Shown here: piece after piece, positions 1 through 10,016 of the stretch
Layout of the letters: each line of letters starts with the position of its first letter
Numbering within the stretch: position 1 is the stretch's first letter
Origin: Megaustenia siamemsis
Taxonomy: Eukaryota > Mollusca > Gastropoda > Stylommatophora > Ariophantidae
Reading direction: 5' to 3'
Length of the DNA stretch: 64,000 nt
Assembly (NCBI GenBank): GCA_032433765.1
Contig: JAVIAB010000008.1
Span: forward strand, 38,467,679 to 38,531,678
Position numbers and translations under genes: made by a program
The notes under the pieces: model-generated
The model's database searches: none
What the model was told of the DNA's origin: nothing
What the model saw: only the letters and a program-made list of their open reading frames with translations

Positions 1-30
1 TTCACTAACCACTGAACTATCGCGGCTCCC
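1..30 (-). repeat. SINE-A head fragment
   Basis: The reverse complement gives the SINE-A start (GGGAGCCGCGATAG, then TCAGTGGTTAG), the A-box half of a tRNA-derived promoter. The rest of the element lies beyond the left edge or is missing. Confidence 0.7.
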
Positions 31-104
31 AATGTTAACAATGGTCGCATTAAATGTGTTACGCTGTGGAGATATAAGGACAGTTTTAAATTCTTATTCT
101 TCGT

Positions 105-540
105 CTACCTTTTCAGCTCCCTGTGGAACATAGGTCTTCAACAAACACTTTCCAAGTTGTTCTGTTTTTTTTTCCAATTCTTTTAAGATCATTCCATGTC
201 TTCCCCATCATCTTCAACTCTGCTTCTATCTGTCTTCTCCAAGAATTCCTTGGTCTTCCTCTTTTTCTTTTCCCCTGGGGATTCAAAAAAAGGGCCTGTT
301 GTGTAATACTCTCAGTTGGCTTCCGCAGTGTGTGTCCTATCCGGCCCCATCGACTTCGCTGTATCTCTTTATCCACTGGTATTTGACTGGTACATTTCCA
401 TAATTCTACGTTAGTGACTTTGTCCTGCCATTTCCATCCTTTTATTCTGCTTAAGCATCCATTAATGAAAGTCTGTATCTTCATGATTGTCAATTTTGTT
501 CTCCATGTTTCACAGCCATATAATAGGACCGACTTAACAT
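105..540 (-). mobile_element. LINE-D 3' end, C-terminal part of endonuclease/reverse transcriptase ORF
   Basis: The minus strand encodes the post-RT C-terminal tail typical of RTE-like LINE polyproteins. It starts near VLLYGCETW at about 530, runs through a basic RGRPRNSWRRQ segment and ends in FVEDLCSTGS. The frame is open for about 140 codons and ends at the usual family stop, followed by a short (GAA)n-like tail near 90-110. All of the endonuclease and nearly all of the RT are absent, so this is a 5'-truncated dead copy. Related copies lie at 25400-25690 and 32345-32533. Confidence 0.75.
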
Positions 541-1356
541 TTGAGTTGAAAATTGTTATTTTTGTATTTAACCTAATTTATTTTTAAATTAGTTAATAAG
601 TTTTAAATTAAAAAAACATAATTGAGGGTACTGGATAGTCTGAAGTTAAAAGTCACGTGCATAGTGAATATATCCCAGGGTCCCAAATTTAGAAGATATT
701 TATAGTAACAGGAAACTCTTTGTACAGAGCTTCAAAGCAGGTGACAATCTAATCACCAGAAAATGACCCCAGTCGAGTAAATGTTTTGGGGCTTTCAGTT
801 TTTTTTTTTTTTGACACTATAGGAGAGGTGGGCCCGCCTTGGTCATAACTTCCTGGAGTCTACCTCCTGCTGCTTGAAACTTGAAGGATAACACTTTATT
901 TGGCGTGTGCTAACTACACGTCTTTTGCAACCACTTCTTATAGAATCTGCTGCCTATACTCGGTCGTACGCGACTGCCTTAGCTTTAATTTAGCACATTG
1001 ATTTCCTTTTCGTGGTGGAGCTGTCTAAAATGGTTTCCTACTCTGCGTGACTTTCTTATATACTCACAGGGCTGACTCTCCTCTGAAACTAATCCTCTTA
1101 TATAATTTATAGAGTATATCGAGTATATAGAACCCACATTTTAAGCTACATATGAATATATAGAGTCCAAACGTACAAGACATACTTAGAAAATATGTGA
1201 CCTTAAACTGGCAGTCACAAAAGAATATATAAAATCCAATGTTAGAAGTCATAGATAGGATATATACAGGGTCGGATTTAGATTTAGTAAGACTCTATGG
1301 TGGTTAAGTTTAAAAAAAAACGTTGATGCTCACAGTTTACAAAAATTAAAAAATAG
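541..1356. other. Unassigned AT-rich stretch
   Basis: I see no recognisable gene. A sequence near 1267 (CAGGGTCGGATTTAG) resembles a hAT-type terminus but no partner end is visible. Confidence 0.4.
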
Positions 1357-1662
1357 GTCTCTACATATATTATAATATAATCACATTAGAGGCCTCTATC
1401 ATATATTATAATATAATCATATTTGAGGCCGCTATCCTATATTATAATATAATCATATTTGAGGCCTCTATCATATATTATAATATAATCACATTTGAGG
1501 TCTCTATCATATATTATAATATAATCACATTTGAGGCCTCTATCATATATTATAATATAATCACATTTGAGGCCTCTATCATATATTATAATATAATCAC
1601 ATTTGAGGCCTCTATCATATATTATAATATAATCACATTTGAGGCCTCTATCATATATTATC
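1357..1662. repeat. 36-bp tandem array, block 1 (about 8 units)
   Basis: The unit begins GAGGCCTCTATC and contains TATATTATAATATA. Units are nearly identical. This block is separated from the larger block at 1894 by a LINE fragment. Confidence 0.95.
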
Positions 1663-1893
1663 TATCTATTGACCTTTCGAGCCGTAACCGGCCCATAGGG
1701 CGTAGACCAAGATACACCTTCTCCTATATGAATTTTTGTTCTAGCAGTTTTCTTTTAAAGATATTTTATCAAATCTCACCATCTGTCTCTGTTCTGTGCA
1801 AGCAGTTCTATCTCATTGAGGGAGCCGATTCCTGCTGCTCTTGCCTCTCTCATCAATGTTCTTCTCAGTGTCTCCCTGGGTCTTCCTCTTTTA
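1663..1893 (-). mobile_element. LINE-H 3' end captured inside the 36-bp array
   Basis: The minus strand encodes KRGRPRETLRRTL and then a segment ending LLAQNRDRW before a stop, a recognisable C-terminus of an RTE-type LINE. A 3' UTR follows and ends in GATA-like repeats at about 1663. Array units lie on both sides, so either the LINE inserted into the array or the array grew around it. Confidence 0.65.
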
Positions 1894-3060
1894 TTTGAGG
1901 CCTCTATCATATATTATAATATAATCACATTTGAGGCCTCTATCATATATTATAATATAATCACATTTGAGGCCTCTATCATATATTATAATATAATCAC
2001 ATTTGAGGCCTCTATCGTATATTATAATATAATCACATTTGAGGCCTCTATCATATATTATAATATAATCATATTTGGGGCATCTATCATATATTATAAT
2101 ATAATCATATTTGAGGCCTCTATCATATATTATAATATAATCACATTTGAGGCCTCTGTCATATATTATAATATAATCATATTTGAGACCTCTATCGTAT
2201 ATTATAATATAATCATATTTGAGGCCTCTATCATATATTATAATATAATCACATTTGAGGCCTCTATCATATATTATAATATAATCACATTTGAGGTCTC
2301 TATCATATATTATAATATAATCACATTTGAGGCCTCTATCATATATTATAATATAATCATATTTGAGGCCTCTATCATATATTATAATATAATCCTATTT
2401 GAGGCCTCTATCATATATTATAATATAATCACATTTGAGGCCTCTATCGTATATTATAATATAATCACATCTGAGGCCTCTATCGTATATTATAATATAA
2501 TCACATTTGAGGCCTCTATCGTATATTATAATATAATCACATTTGAGGCCTCTATCGTATATTATAGTATAATCATATTTGAGGCCTCTATCATATATTA
2601 TAATATAATCACATTTGAGGCCTCTATCATATATTATAATATAATCACATTTGAGGCCTCTATCATACATTACAACATAATCACATTTGAGGCCTCTATC
2701 ATATATTATAATATAATCACATTTGAGGCTTCTATCATATATTATAGTATATAATCACATTTGAGGCCTCTATCATATATTACAATATAATCACATTTGA
2801 GGCCGCTATCATATATTACAATATTATCACATTTGAGGCCTCTATCATATATTACAATATAATCACATTTGAGGCCGCTATCATATATTACAATATAATC
2901 ACATTTGAGGCCGCTATCATATATTACAATATAATCACATTTGAGGCCTCTATCATATATTACAATATAATCACATTTGAGGCCTGTATCATATATTACA
3001 ATATAATCACATTTGAGGCCGCTATCATATATTACAATATAATCACATTTGAGGCCTCTA
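1894..3060. repeat. 36-bp tandem array, block 2 (about 32 units)
   Basis: This is the same unit as block 1. From about 2770 onward the units change to a variant with ATTACAAT in place of ATTATAAT, and many carry GAGGCCGC in place of GAGGCCTC. Because 36 is divisible by 3, a 312-codon frame (12-residue repeat) runs through it. I treat that as an artefact. Confidence 0.95.
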
Positions 3061-3085
3061 TCTGTATCTTATTCGTCCAACCCCT

Positions 3086-3369
3086 AGGTCCGGAGTCTCG
3101 GTGGTTGAATGGTTAGTGTGTTCGCTTCCTGACCAGACGGGTCCGGGTTCGATCCCAGCAGTGGTGAATTTTTTTTCGGACTAACAAGGCTCCGGGGTTC
3201 ACCCAGCCTCTAAAAAATGGGTACCAATGATTTTTTGGGAAGTAATGGCGGCCTGGCGTGATGCTGACCACACCACCCAAAAGTTGTGCCGTGGTCATAG
3301 AAAAATATGGTCACTAACACCATATTCCCCATACGCCTAACAAGGCGTGGAGGGAACATTAGATCCGGA
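3086..3369 (+). repeat. SINE-B, full length, tRNA-derived
   Basis: The head reads TCTCGGTGGTTGAATGGTTAG and carries a B box GGTTCGATCCC. The body and tail match SINE-A (GGTTCACCCAGCC, then CACTAACACCATATTCCC). Imperfect direct repeats AGGTCCGGA (3086-3094) and AGATCCGGA (3361-3369) probably mark the target-site duplication. Confidence 0.75.
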
Positions 3370-3584
3370 CATGGTTATATGGAAATTGTAAATCATACAC
3401 GGAGTATATGCGGTCTGTGATACGAAAAATTACTAATAATTTAGAGGAATTTGAGATTATATAAGATACATAGATAATATATTGTGCTTTTGATTAGAAA
3501 AGTGCCATTGAGTACACGCGGGGATAGAAATTAGAGAAGTCACAAATAAAATAAAATATTTAGAATATCATATTTTAAAGTCCA

Positions 3585-3983
3585 CAAACGATGATGTAAA
3601 AAAAAAAAAAGTAAAGTACCCCCCGTCACGCCAAGTGGTGGCGTATAGGGAAATATGGTGTTAGTGACCCTATATTTTACAGACCGTCAGCACATGATTT
3701 TTGGGGTAATGTGGTCGGTATTACGCCCGTGCTGCTTTACTTTCCCAGAAAAAATCCGGTACCCATTTAAGGCTGGGTGAACCCGGAGCCGTCGGTTGGG
3801 ATCGAACGCTACCTCTTGTCCGTAGTAGTCCAGTTCACTAACCACTGAGCTATCACGGCTCCCACTAATTTTTAGGGAATTAGTAAAACCCAGGTGTCCT
3901 CGCCAGGGTACGAACCCCGGCTGTTGCCGTGGTAAGCCAACCGCCTATCGATTGCGCTAACCGGACACCCAAACGATGATGTA
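3585..3983 (-). repeat. Composite SINE copy I (tRNA-like head + linker + SINE-A) with TSD
   Basis: Reading the minus strand, a tRNA-like head (3969-3893) is bounded by complementary 7-mers GGTGTCC and GGACACC. A 29-bp linker (3892-3864) follows, then a complete SINE-A (3863-3599) with its own A and B boxes. A 14-bp duplication CAAACGATGATGTA flanks the whole unit (3585-3598 and 3970-3983), so the two heads were mobilised together. Confidence 0.9.
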
Positions 3984-5232
3984 GATTTAGAAAAAAAAAA
4001 GAACAAAAAAATAGAATTTAGATTCTGAAATTAGAAAGTCACATGGGTAATGTCCAGAATTCGAAATGGAACAGTCACATTTAAAAGGCACATGCAAAAG
4101 TCACACGTAAAAGTCACACATAAAAGTCAGCTGCTTTGGCAAAGAAAATCTTTCGTACCAACTTTCAGTGGTTCGGTGGACAAGCAGACCGTTTTAATTT
4201 TTTTTTAAATCCTTAACATTCGAAAACTGAAACCGTACTCATTTAGTCAATTCACAAGTCACTTCGCCGTCACTGCTTCAGGAAGTGACATAAGAATATC
4301 AAATGACTCACGTAAACATATTTAATGCACAAAGAGATTGAAAAAAAAAAAACACATGAAATACAATTCGCTACGCTAAGAAAATTAATTTTTTTTCTTT
4401 TTTAATTAGGCCAGTTAAAAATATAAGGGGAAAATGCACGTAATTAAATACGATGAACCACGTTAAGAAACAAAACAATACAATGATATATAAACAACAG
4501 CAACACATAGACTTCTAGAACCGTGTATAAATTGAAATTTCTAATTAACGTTAAGATTAAAATCACAAATTCTAAAATTTCAGCTCGTCTGTCTCGAGCC
4601 GTCTACGAGCGAGCGAAAAAAATTCCCTAAGTGGCGAGTGATTCCATTAAGTTTGCAACCTCTTCCAGTTTCATTGAATGACGATACCCAAACTCGATAA
4701 GATAATTTTCTTTTAATGAAAATGAAAGTTCTCGAGCTCTTTCTCCTCAAGGGTGTTCATTTCGTTGATGACTAACCCTCAGAAGGAAGCGAAAGGGGGA
4801 AAAATTGTGACAAATAGGTCCTTGAGAATCGCGGAGTAATCCCTGTTGCGCAGCATTGGACGGTGCGTCTGTCACAAGACATCGACAGGCGGAACGCGGC
4901 ACTCTAATAAAAATTGCCATTCCGAAATGTGAAACAGATACAAAAGTTTGTCATTTGGAGACAGAAACCGTTAGAGATTAGTTTTGTGGACGGAGACGAA
5001 GAAGAGGAGGAGAGGAAAGGAGAAAAGTTGATTAGAAGAAGTACGAGTTGGCGGTGTGGGCGGGAGTTTAGACAAGAAATGTGTTGGCAGGAGAAGAAAA
5101 TAATTACAGAAAAGGTGTGTTTTTGACGAGAATATATTTTACTGTCGTTGGGTCGTTCAAACAATGTCAACTGCTCTTCATCGTCCGCTGTTGTAAGGAT
5201 GTTAGTGGACGTTGATACGTTATGAATCTGCA
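3984..5232. other. Unassigned stretch
   Basis: AT-rich sequence without recognisable repeats up to about 4560. From 4560 to 5200 it is richer in CpG and purines and holds short overlapping open frames on both strands (about 70 and 109 codons). I recognise no domain in them and do not call a gene. Confidence 0.4.
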
Positions 5233-5582
5233 TATGTTAGGGGCCTCGGTAGCCTAGTTGGGATAAACCACCCAACTGGTCTACCGACGTTCGGACAACC
5301 CGTGTTCGATTCCCGCTGGAAGGAGTGTGAGTTGTACTCGTGGTTGGGAAAAAAAAAAAAAAAACTCGCAGTCGCACCAGCCGTTGGTAGAAATGGATAC
5401 CAGGGTAGAACTCTGGGAAGGCGAGGAATGCCGCCTCGCATCGTGAGTTATTATGCTTGAAGCGACATTATCCAGAAGTCTCCGAACACTTCTGGATAGA
5501 CACCCGAGAACATATGGGTAAAAAAAGAAAAAACCCCTTGCAAAGACGCTGATTCAAGTCTCGTACTTTACCTTTTATGTTA
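5233..5582 (+). repeat. SINE-D copy 1
   Basis: A tRNA-derived head with a canonical A box (TAGCCTAGTTGG) and a B box (TGTTCGATTCCC) is followed by a body of about 270 bp ending in CTTTACCTTTT. Short direct repeats TATGTTA at 5233-5239 and 5576-5582 may be the TSD. Confidence 0.75.
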
Positions 5583-5648
5583 TGTTGTTGCTTATAGAAC
5601 ACTCTAAGGGAACACATACGCCCATACAGGGACTAAGACAGCGGCTCA

Positions 5649-5864
5649 CAGCTGATTGTGTGAGTCAGGATGGGAGAACAACACAGCTGATTGTGTGAGT
5701 CAGGATGGGAGAACAACACAGCTGATTGTGTGAGTCAGGATGGGAGAACAACACAGCTGATTGTGTGAGTCAGGATGAGAGAACAACACAGCTGATTGTG
5801 TGAGTCAGGATGGGAGAACAACACAGCTGATTGTGTGAGTCAGGATGAGAGAACAACACAGCTG
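5649..5864. repeat. 35-bp tandem repeat, about 6 units
   Basis: The unit contains ACAGCTGATTGTGTGAGTCA followed by GGATGGGAGAACAAC. One position alternates G/A between units. It abuts Rep2. Confidence 0.95.
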
Positions 5865-5865
5865 A

Positions 5866-6128
5866 TCAGGACCCTCTTCCACTTCCCATAGGTAGTCATG
5901 GAAACAGACTATCCAGTCTGTTCAGGCGAGTAGGTATCAGAGAGGGAAAGGCAACCCAATAGTAAAAAATGCCGTTCTAAAATGGGAAGTGTTTAGCCGA
6001 AAGGTGTAAATATCACAGCCTGACTGCAAATAACAACACAGCGCATCTACGGCAATTTAACATCGTTTTTACGGTGATCAACGAAGAGGTATTTCCACTA
6101 TTTTTATAGTCATGGGGTGAACGCCAGC

Positions 6129-6195
<67 letters not shown>

Positions 6196-6200
6196 GAAAG
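5866..6200 (+). repeat. Rep2 retroposon copy with (GAAA)n tail
   Basis: It shares a core (GGCAACCC, then CCGAAAGGTGTAAATATCACA) and a 3' end (GAACGCCAGCAAG) with 54341-54643 and 58347-58694. The tail has become a (GAAA)n microsatellite at about 6129-6200. No protein is recognisable. Confidence 0.7.
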
Positions 6201-6235
6201 AAAGAAAGGAAAAAAGAAAACTCGACTAATAAAAT

Positions 6236-6675
6236 AATTACTTTGACTTCCGGTCAATATGGTTGATCGACGGCAGAAACTGTTGAGGCTCTGTCTGAAA
6301 AGTGTTCCTTGTTGCAGTTTCCTCATATTACAAGTCCGGTTTGCTACTGGAACTACTGAGTTTAGTGCTCTGTGCACACCCTGAGCTATGTTTTTCATCC
6401 GGATCATGTTTCGATATTCCGATTGTTTACGATGAATGATGTTATCGTATGACGATGAACAGATAGTTGCGTTCACTTTCGCTTCGGTTACGCCTTATAT
6501 CTTTTGACGTGTGCTGTAGCTGCTATGATGTAGCCTGCAGTTGCCTTGCTTTGTGTGGGTCCTTCAATGAGATGAGATGTTAATTCAGATGATGCCACTG
6601 ACGCGGGCGGTTGAGCAATTAAGCATTTTAATTCGTTTGCAATTATACCGGTGCCTTCAACTAACTACAACTAAA
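6236..6675 (+). repeat. Rep3 retroposon copy 1
   Basis: It begins GACTTCCGGTCAATATGG and ends CCTTCAACTAACTACAACTA. It matches the minus strands of 9237-9680 and 23810-24145 over most of its length. No conserved reading frame is convincing. Confidence 0.7.
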
Positions 6676-6837
6676 AAAATGACTTTTACTTAATCCCTTT
6701 CATCTGTGAACTGGCTACACTTTACAATCTTACAATCCTTGCCCCCTGTACAAGTGTATGTCTTTTTTCAATTATTTGATAATGTGAGGAAGGTGAGAGT
6801 AGGGGAATAGAATAATCGAAATTAAAAGATCCACTGT

Positions 6838-6868
6838 AAAGAGTCTATTAATTAAGAGTCTATTAATA
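6838..6868. repeat. 15-bp minisatellite, left remnant
   Basis: Two units of AAAGAGTCTATTAAT-type sequence lie here. The same unit resumes at 7476 on the far side of a LINE fragment. Confidence 0.8.
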
Positions 6869-7475
6869 AAATAAACGAGACAAATCTGAAACAAGTGCAA
6901 CGTTTCAGATACTTGGGCACAACAATAACATCAAATGGGAGATGCACCATAGAAATAAAAAGGAGAATAGCTCAGGCCAAAATAGCATTTCAGAAAATGA
7001 AAAATATCTTTTGCAACAAATCTATGTCAATAAAAATGAGAGAGTTCATCGGTGCTATATATAACCAATTCTGACCTATGGAAGCGACAGTGGACAAACA
7101 AATGAAAAGACGATTGGAGGCCACAGAGATGGGATTTCTCAGAAGAATGTTGAAAGTTCCCTGGACAGCTAAAAAGACCAATGAGGAAGTTTTCAAAGAG
7201 GCCAACACAAAAAGGGAGCTCCTAAAAAACATCAGAAAGAAGCAATCAATATTTTTCGGGCACATAATGAGAAGAGGAAAGTTGGAATACTTAGTTACAA
7301 CTGGCAAAATAAAAGGAAAGAGAGATCGCGGACGACAAAGAGAGAAAATACTGGATAGCTTGGTGTCATGGCATGGAAAACAGTCAACAACAGAACTGAT
7401 TCGATGCACTGTAGATAGAAGATTGTGGAGGGACATGATCGCCTACGCCAACCGGTATTGGGCATGATGATGATG
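6869..7475 (+). mobile_element. LINE-B sister group, RT C-terminus and 3' end
   Basis: The first 200 bp encode, with frameshifts, the region just after the RT core. From 7078 a 129-codon frame encodes the C-terminal tail (FLRRMLKVPWTAKKTNEEV near its start, RRLWRDMIAYANR near its end). It finishes in (ATG)n and is embedded in a 15-bp minisatellite. The missing RT palm and endonuclease make it a dead 5'-truncated copy. The closest relative is 43035-43793. Confidence 0.75.
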
Positions 7476-7585
7476 ATTAATAAAGAGTCTATTAATAAAG
7501 AGTCTATTAATAAAGAGTCTATTAATAAGGAGTCAATTAATAAAGAGTCTATTAATAAAGAGACTATTTATAAAGAGACTATTTG
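7476..7585. repeat. 15-bp minisatellite, right block
   Basis: About seven units of AATAAAGAGTCTATT with minor variants directly follow the LINE tail. Confidence 0.9.
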
Positions 7586-7712
7586 TGTGTGATGATCGAG
7601 CAAAGTTCAGCCTGGTCCAGAACCTGGAACAGATCAGTGTACACCGCCATTCCAAGGTTGGAAATGTGAAGATGTGTACCACCAACCTAACGATTGCTCT
7701 CAAAGGCCATGT

Positions 7713-7938
7713 CAGTAAAACCACAGCCAACTATAGATTTACTAAGGCCTGCGGGCAGAAAATAAATCCGGAAAACCCTCCAACTAGTGTGATGTTTTTG
7801 TAGGCCGCTGACATCACTCTATACACAACCACCCCTGCTCGCAAAGCTGAAAACATCACATTAGTTTGCGATTTTCCGGGAACTGCCTCTCAGTCCGCAG
7901 GCCTAAGTAAGTCTATAGTTGGTTGCGGTAAAATACAC
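7713..7938. repeat. Long imperfect inverted repeat (fold-back)
   Basis: The left arm (about 7713-7800, with CCAACTATAGATTTACT and GGCCTGCGG) is the reverse complement of the right arm (about 7849-7938, with CCGCAGGCC and CTATAGTTGG). The spacer is about 48 bp. It may be a fold-back element or a MITE-like remnant. No flanking duplication is evident. Confidence 0.8.
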
Positions 7939-7973
7939 TTAGAAACCACCATGAAGAGTTGACGAATGTCAAA

Positions 7974-8276
7974 ATTTCTTGCTTTAGCTGCGTATGTTGC
8001 ATTGTGGGAGATGCAGCTTTCTTGCTTTAGCTGCGTATGTTGCATTGTGGGAGATGCAGCTTTCTTGCTTTAGCTGCGTATGTTGCATTGTGGGAGATGC
8101 AGCTTTCTTGCTTTAGCTGCGTATGTTGCATTGTGGGAGATGCAGCTTTCTTGCTTTAGCTGCGTATGTTGCATTGTGGGAGATGCAGCTTTCTTGCTTT
8201 AGCTGCGTATGTTGCATTGTGGGAGATGCAGCTTTCTTGCTTTAGCTGCGTATGTTGCATTGTGGAAGATGCAGGA
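7974..8276. repeat. 43-bp minisatellite, locus 1 (7 units)
   Basis: The unit starts TTCTTGCTTTAGCTGCGTAT and ends GGGAGATGCAGCT. Units are almost identical. The same unit recurs at 10400-10588. Confidence 0.95.
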
Positions 8277-8402
8277 ACGTTATGAAGCAACTTTAAAAAG
8301 TACTAGAGGATGTATACGGAGCCACACATACAAATGTCCACCAATGAATCTAAAAGCCAAAGCAAAATAAACACCGACAAAGAAGAACTTAAATTCTAAC
8401 AA

Positions 8403-8686
8403 ACTATGAATATCTAATGGGAGCCGCGATAGCTCAGTGATTAGTGAACTGGACTACAAAGGACAAGAGGTAGGGTTCGATCACAACCAACGGCTTCCGG
8501 GTTCACCCAGCCTTAAATGGGTACCGGATTTTTGTCTGGGAGAGTAAAGCGACCCGGGCGTAATACCGACCATATTATCCCAAAAAATCATGTGCTGAAG
8601 GTCTGTAAAATGTATCGTCACTAACACCATATTCCTTATACGTCACTTGTCGGGCCGGGGGTTCTTTACTTTTTACTTACTATGAA
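8403..8686 (+). repeat. SINE-A, full length
   Basis: The element starts at 8419 with GGGAGCCGCGATAGCTCAG (A box) and has a degenerate B box and the standard body and tail. Direct repeats ACTATGAA (8403-8410 and 8679-8686) are the likely TSD. Confidence 0.85.
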
Positions 8687-8689
8687 GAA

Positions 8690-9170
8690 TATGTGACACA
8701 ATACCAATAGTAAATTTAAAACAACCGAGGACGTGTATACTCAGTAATATGGGTGTAAATCATGGACAATCTCAGAAACAATAATGAATAAAATGTGTTC
8801 ATTTATTACAAACACTGCAGAAAAAAATCCTTAGGATACCTTGGGTAATGAGAAGGAGAAATGAGATTTTGCAAGGCTAAAACATTAAAAAGAATCGGCT
8901 TATAAGCAACATCTTAAAGAGGACAAATAAAGAACGGCTGCTACGTCGATAGATACAGCAGGTTGGAACAATAGTGGAAGACCTGGTTCCAGGATGACGA
9001 GATAAAGGCAGACGAAAAAAGAAGGTGGTTTCAAAACATCGGAGAGACCTTGAACATTAAAAGAGAAGAAGTCGGAGATTTAGCTAGAGAGAGAAACAAG
9101 ATTCTTTTAGGCGGGTTGTGGTGTATGCAATTATCTGCAAATAGCATGCAACCCGATAATGATAATGATT
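8690..9170 (+). mobile_element. LINE-F 3' remnant
   Basis: Frameshifted codons resemble the C-terminus of a LINE ORF. The order of features (CETW-like segment, PWVMRRRNE-like segment, GRRKKK-like basic stretch, ending ATGCAACCCGATAATGATAA) matches 50215-50710. No intact frame remains. Confidence 0.6.
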
Positions 9171-9220
9171 AGTAAAGTGAACAGCAAAAAAAAAAGAGGA
9201 ATAGGAAGAAGGATAAGATC

Positions 9221-9696
9221 TATAAGACGATAGTTATTGTTGGTTAGTTAGCTATGGTTAGTCGAAGGCCCCGGTATCACTGCAAACGAAATAATATCCA
9301 TAATTGCTCAACCGCCCGTGACATTGGAATCAACCGAATTAAAATTCATCTCATTGAAGATTCTAAACAAATAAAGGCAGCTGCAGTCCCCATCATAGCA
9401 GCCACGGCACACGCCAAAAGATATAAGACCAAGCGCAACCGAAAATGAATTCAGCTGAACTGCCCTTCGCCATACGATATCATCATTCATCGTAAGCAAT
9501 CGGAATATCCAAACATGATCCGGATGAAAAACACAGCTCACGGTGTGCATATAGCACTAAACTCAGTAGCTCTGACAGCAAGCCGGACTTGGAATATGAG
9601 AAAACTGCAACAACGAATACTTTTCAGTATGAGCCTCAATGGTTCCTTCTGCATATCCGCCATATTAACCGAAAGTCCTATATAAGACGATAATTA
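9221..9696 (-). repeat. Rep3 retroposon copy 2 with 16-bp TSD
   Basis: The element spans 9237-9680. On the minus strand it starts GACTTTCGGTTAATATGG, then CGGAT, and ends with a TAAC-rich tail. Its flanks TATAAGACGATAGTTA (9221-9236) and TATAAGACGATAATTA (9681-9696) are a 16-bp duplication with one mismatch. This points to target-primed reverse transcription, not DNA transposition. Confidence 0.8.
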
Positions 9697-9716
9697 CGCA
9701 CTAACGCCTTTGACAA

Positions 9717-9760
9717 TAAATTGTGATATCTGCGTCTCTCAGTCCAAATACATCCGTTAC
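9717..9760 (-). repeat. Short Rep2-like fragment
   Basis: GTGATATCTGCGTCT followed by a CATCCG match resembles the Rep2 core at 58456. About 35 bp are recognisable. Confidence 0.35.
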
Positions 9761-9879
9761 ACTATATCAATAAAGCGGCTTACTGGGTCTTTCACCATTT
9801 GTTCAACCTTACTACCTTGCTCACACAGACTATCTATCAGAGTCGTACGTTATTTATAATATGGGCAGCATTACCTAAG

Positions 9880-10016
9880 GCCATCTTTCTTTCCCAGTTT
9901 AAAAAAAAAAAAGTCTTGGATACCTTTTAAAGCTGAGTGAATCCTGCAACGATAAGATCGAGGCTCGAACTCCGTCCTGTTATCAGTTCACTAACTACTG
10001 CTCTGCCATAACTTCG
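9880..10016 (-). repeat. Degenerate SINE (SINE-A/B body, different head)
   Basis: The body motif (TTTCCCAG, A-run, GGATACC, AAAGCTGAGTGAA) and a tRNA-like head (TTCACTAACTACTGCTCTGCC on the plus strand) are visible. The 3' half is missing. The same head recurs at the right edge of the window. Confidence 0.55.

Noticed and set aside
1267..1282. CAGGGTCGGATTTAG, resembling a hAT terminus
   Set aside because: No inverted partner or 8-bp TSD could be found within the next few kb.
1816..2754. 312-codon plus-strand frame with a 12-residue repeat (EASIIYYNIITF)
   Set aside because: It is the 36-bp array read in one frame; there is no start or stop context and both strands are open in places.
3893..3969. 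A true tRNA gene in the composite SINE head
   Set aside because: The acceptor-like ends pair, but the T arm has a mismatch and three extra bases before the acceptor strand. The same sequence recurs as part of a mobile unit.
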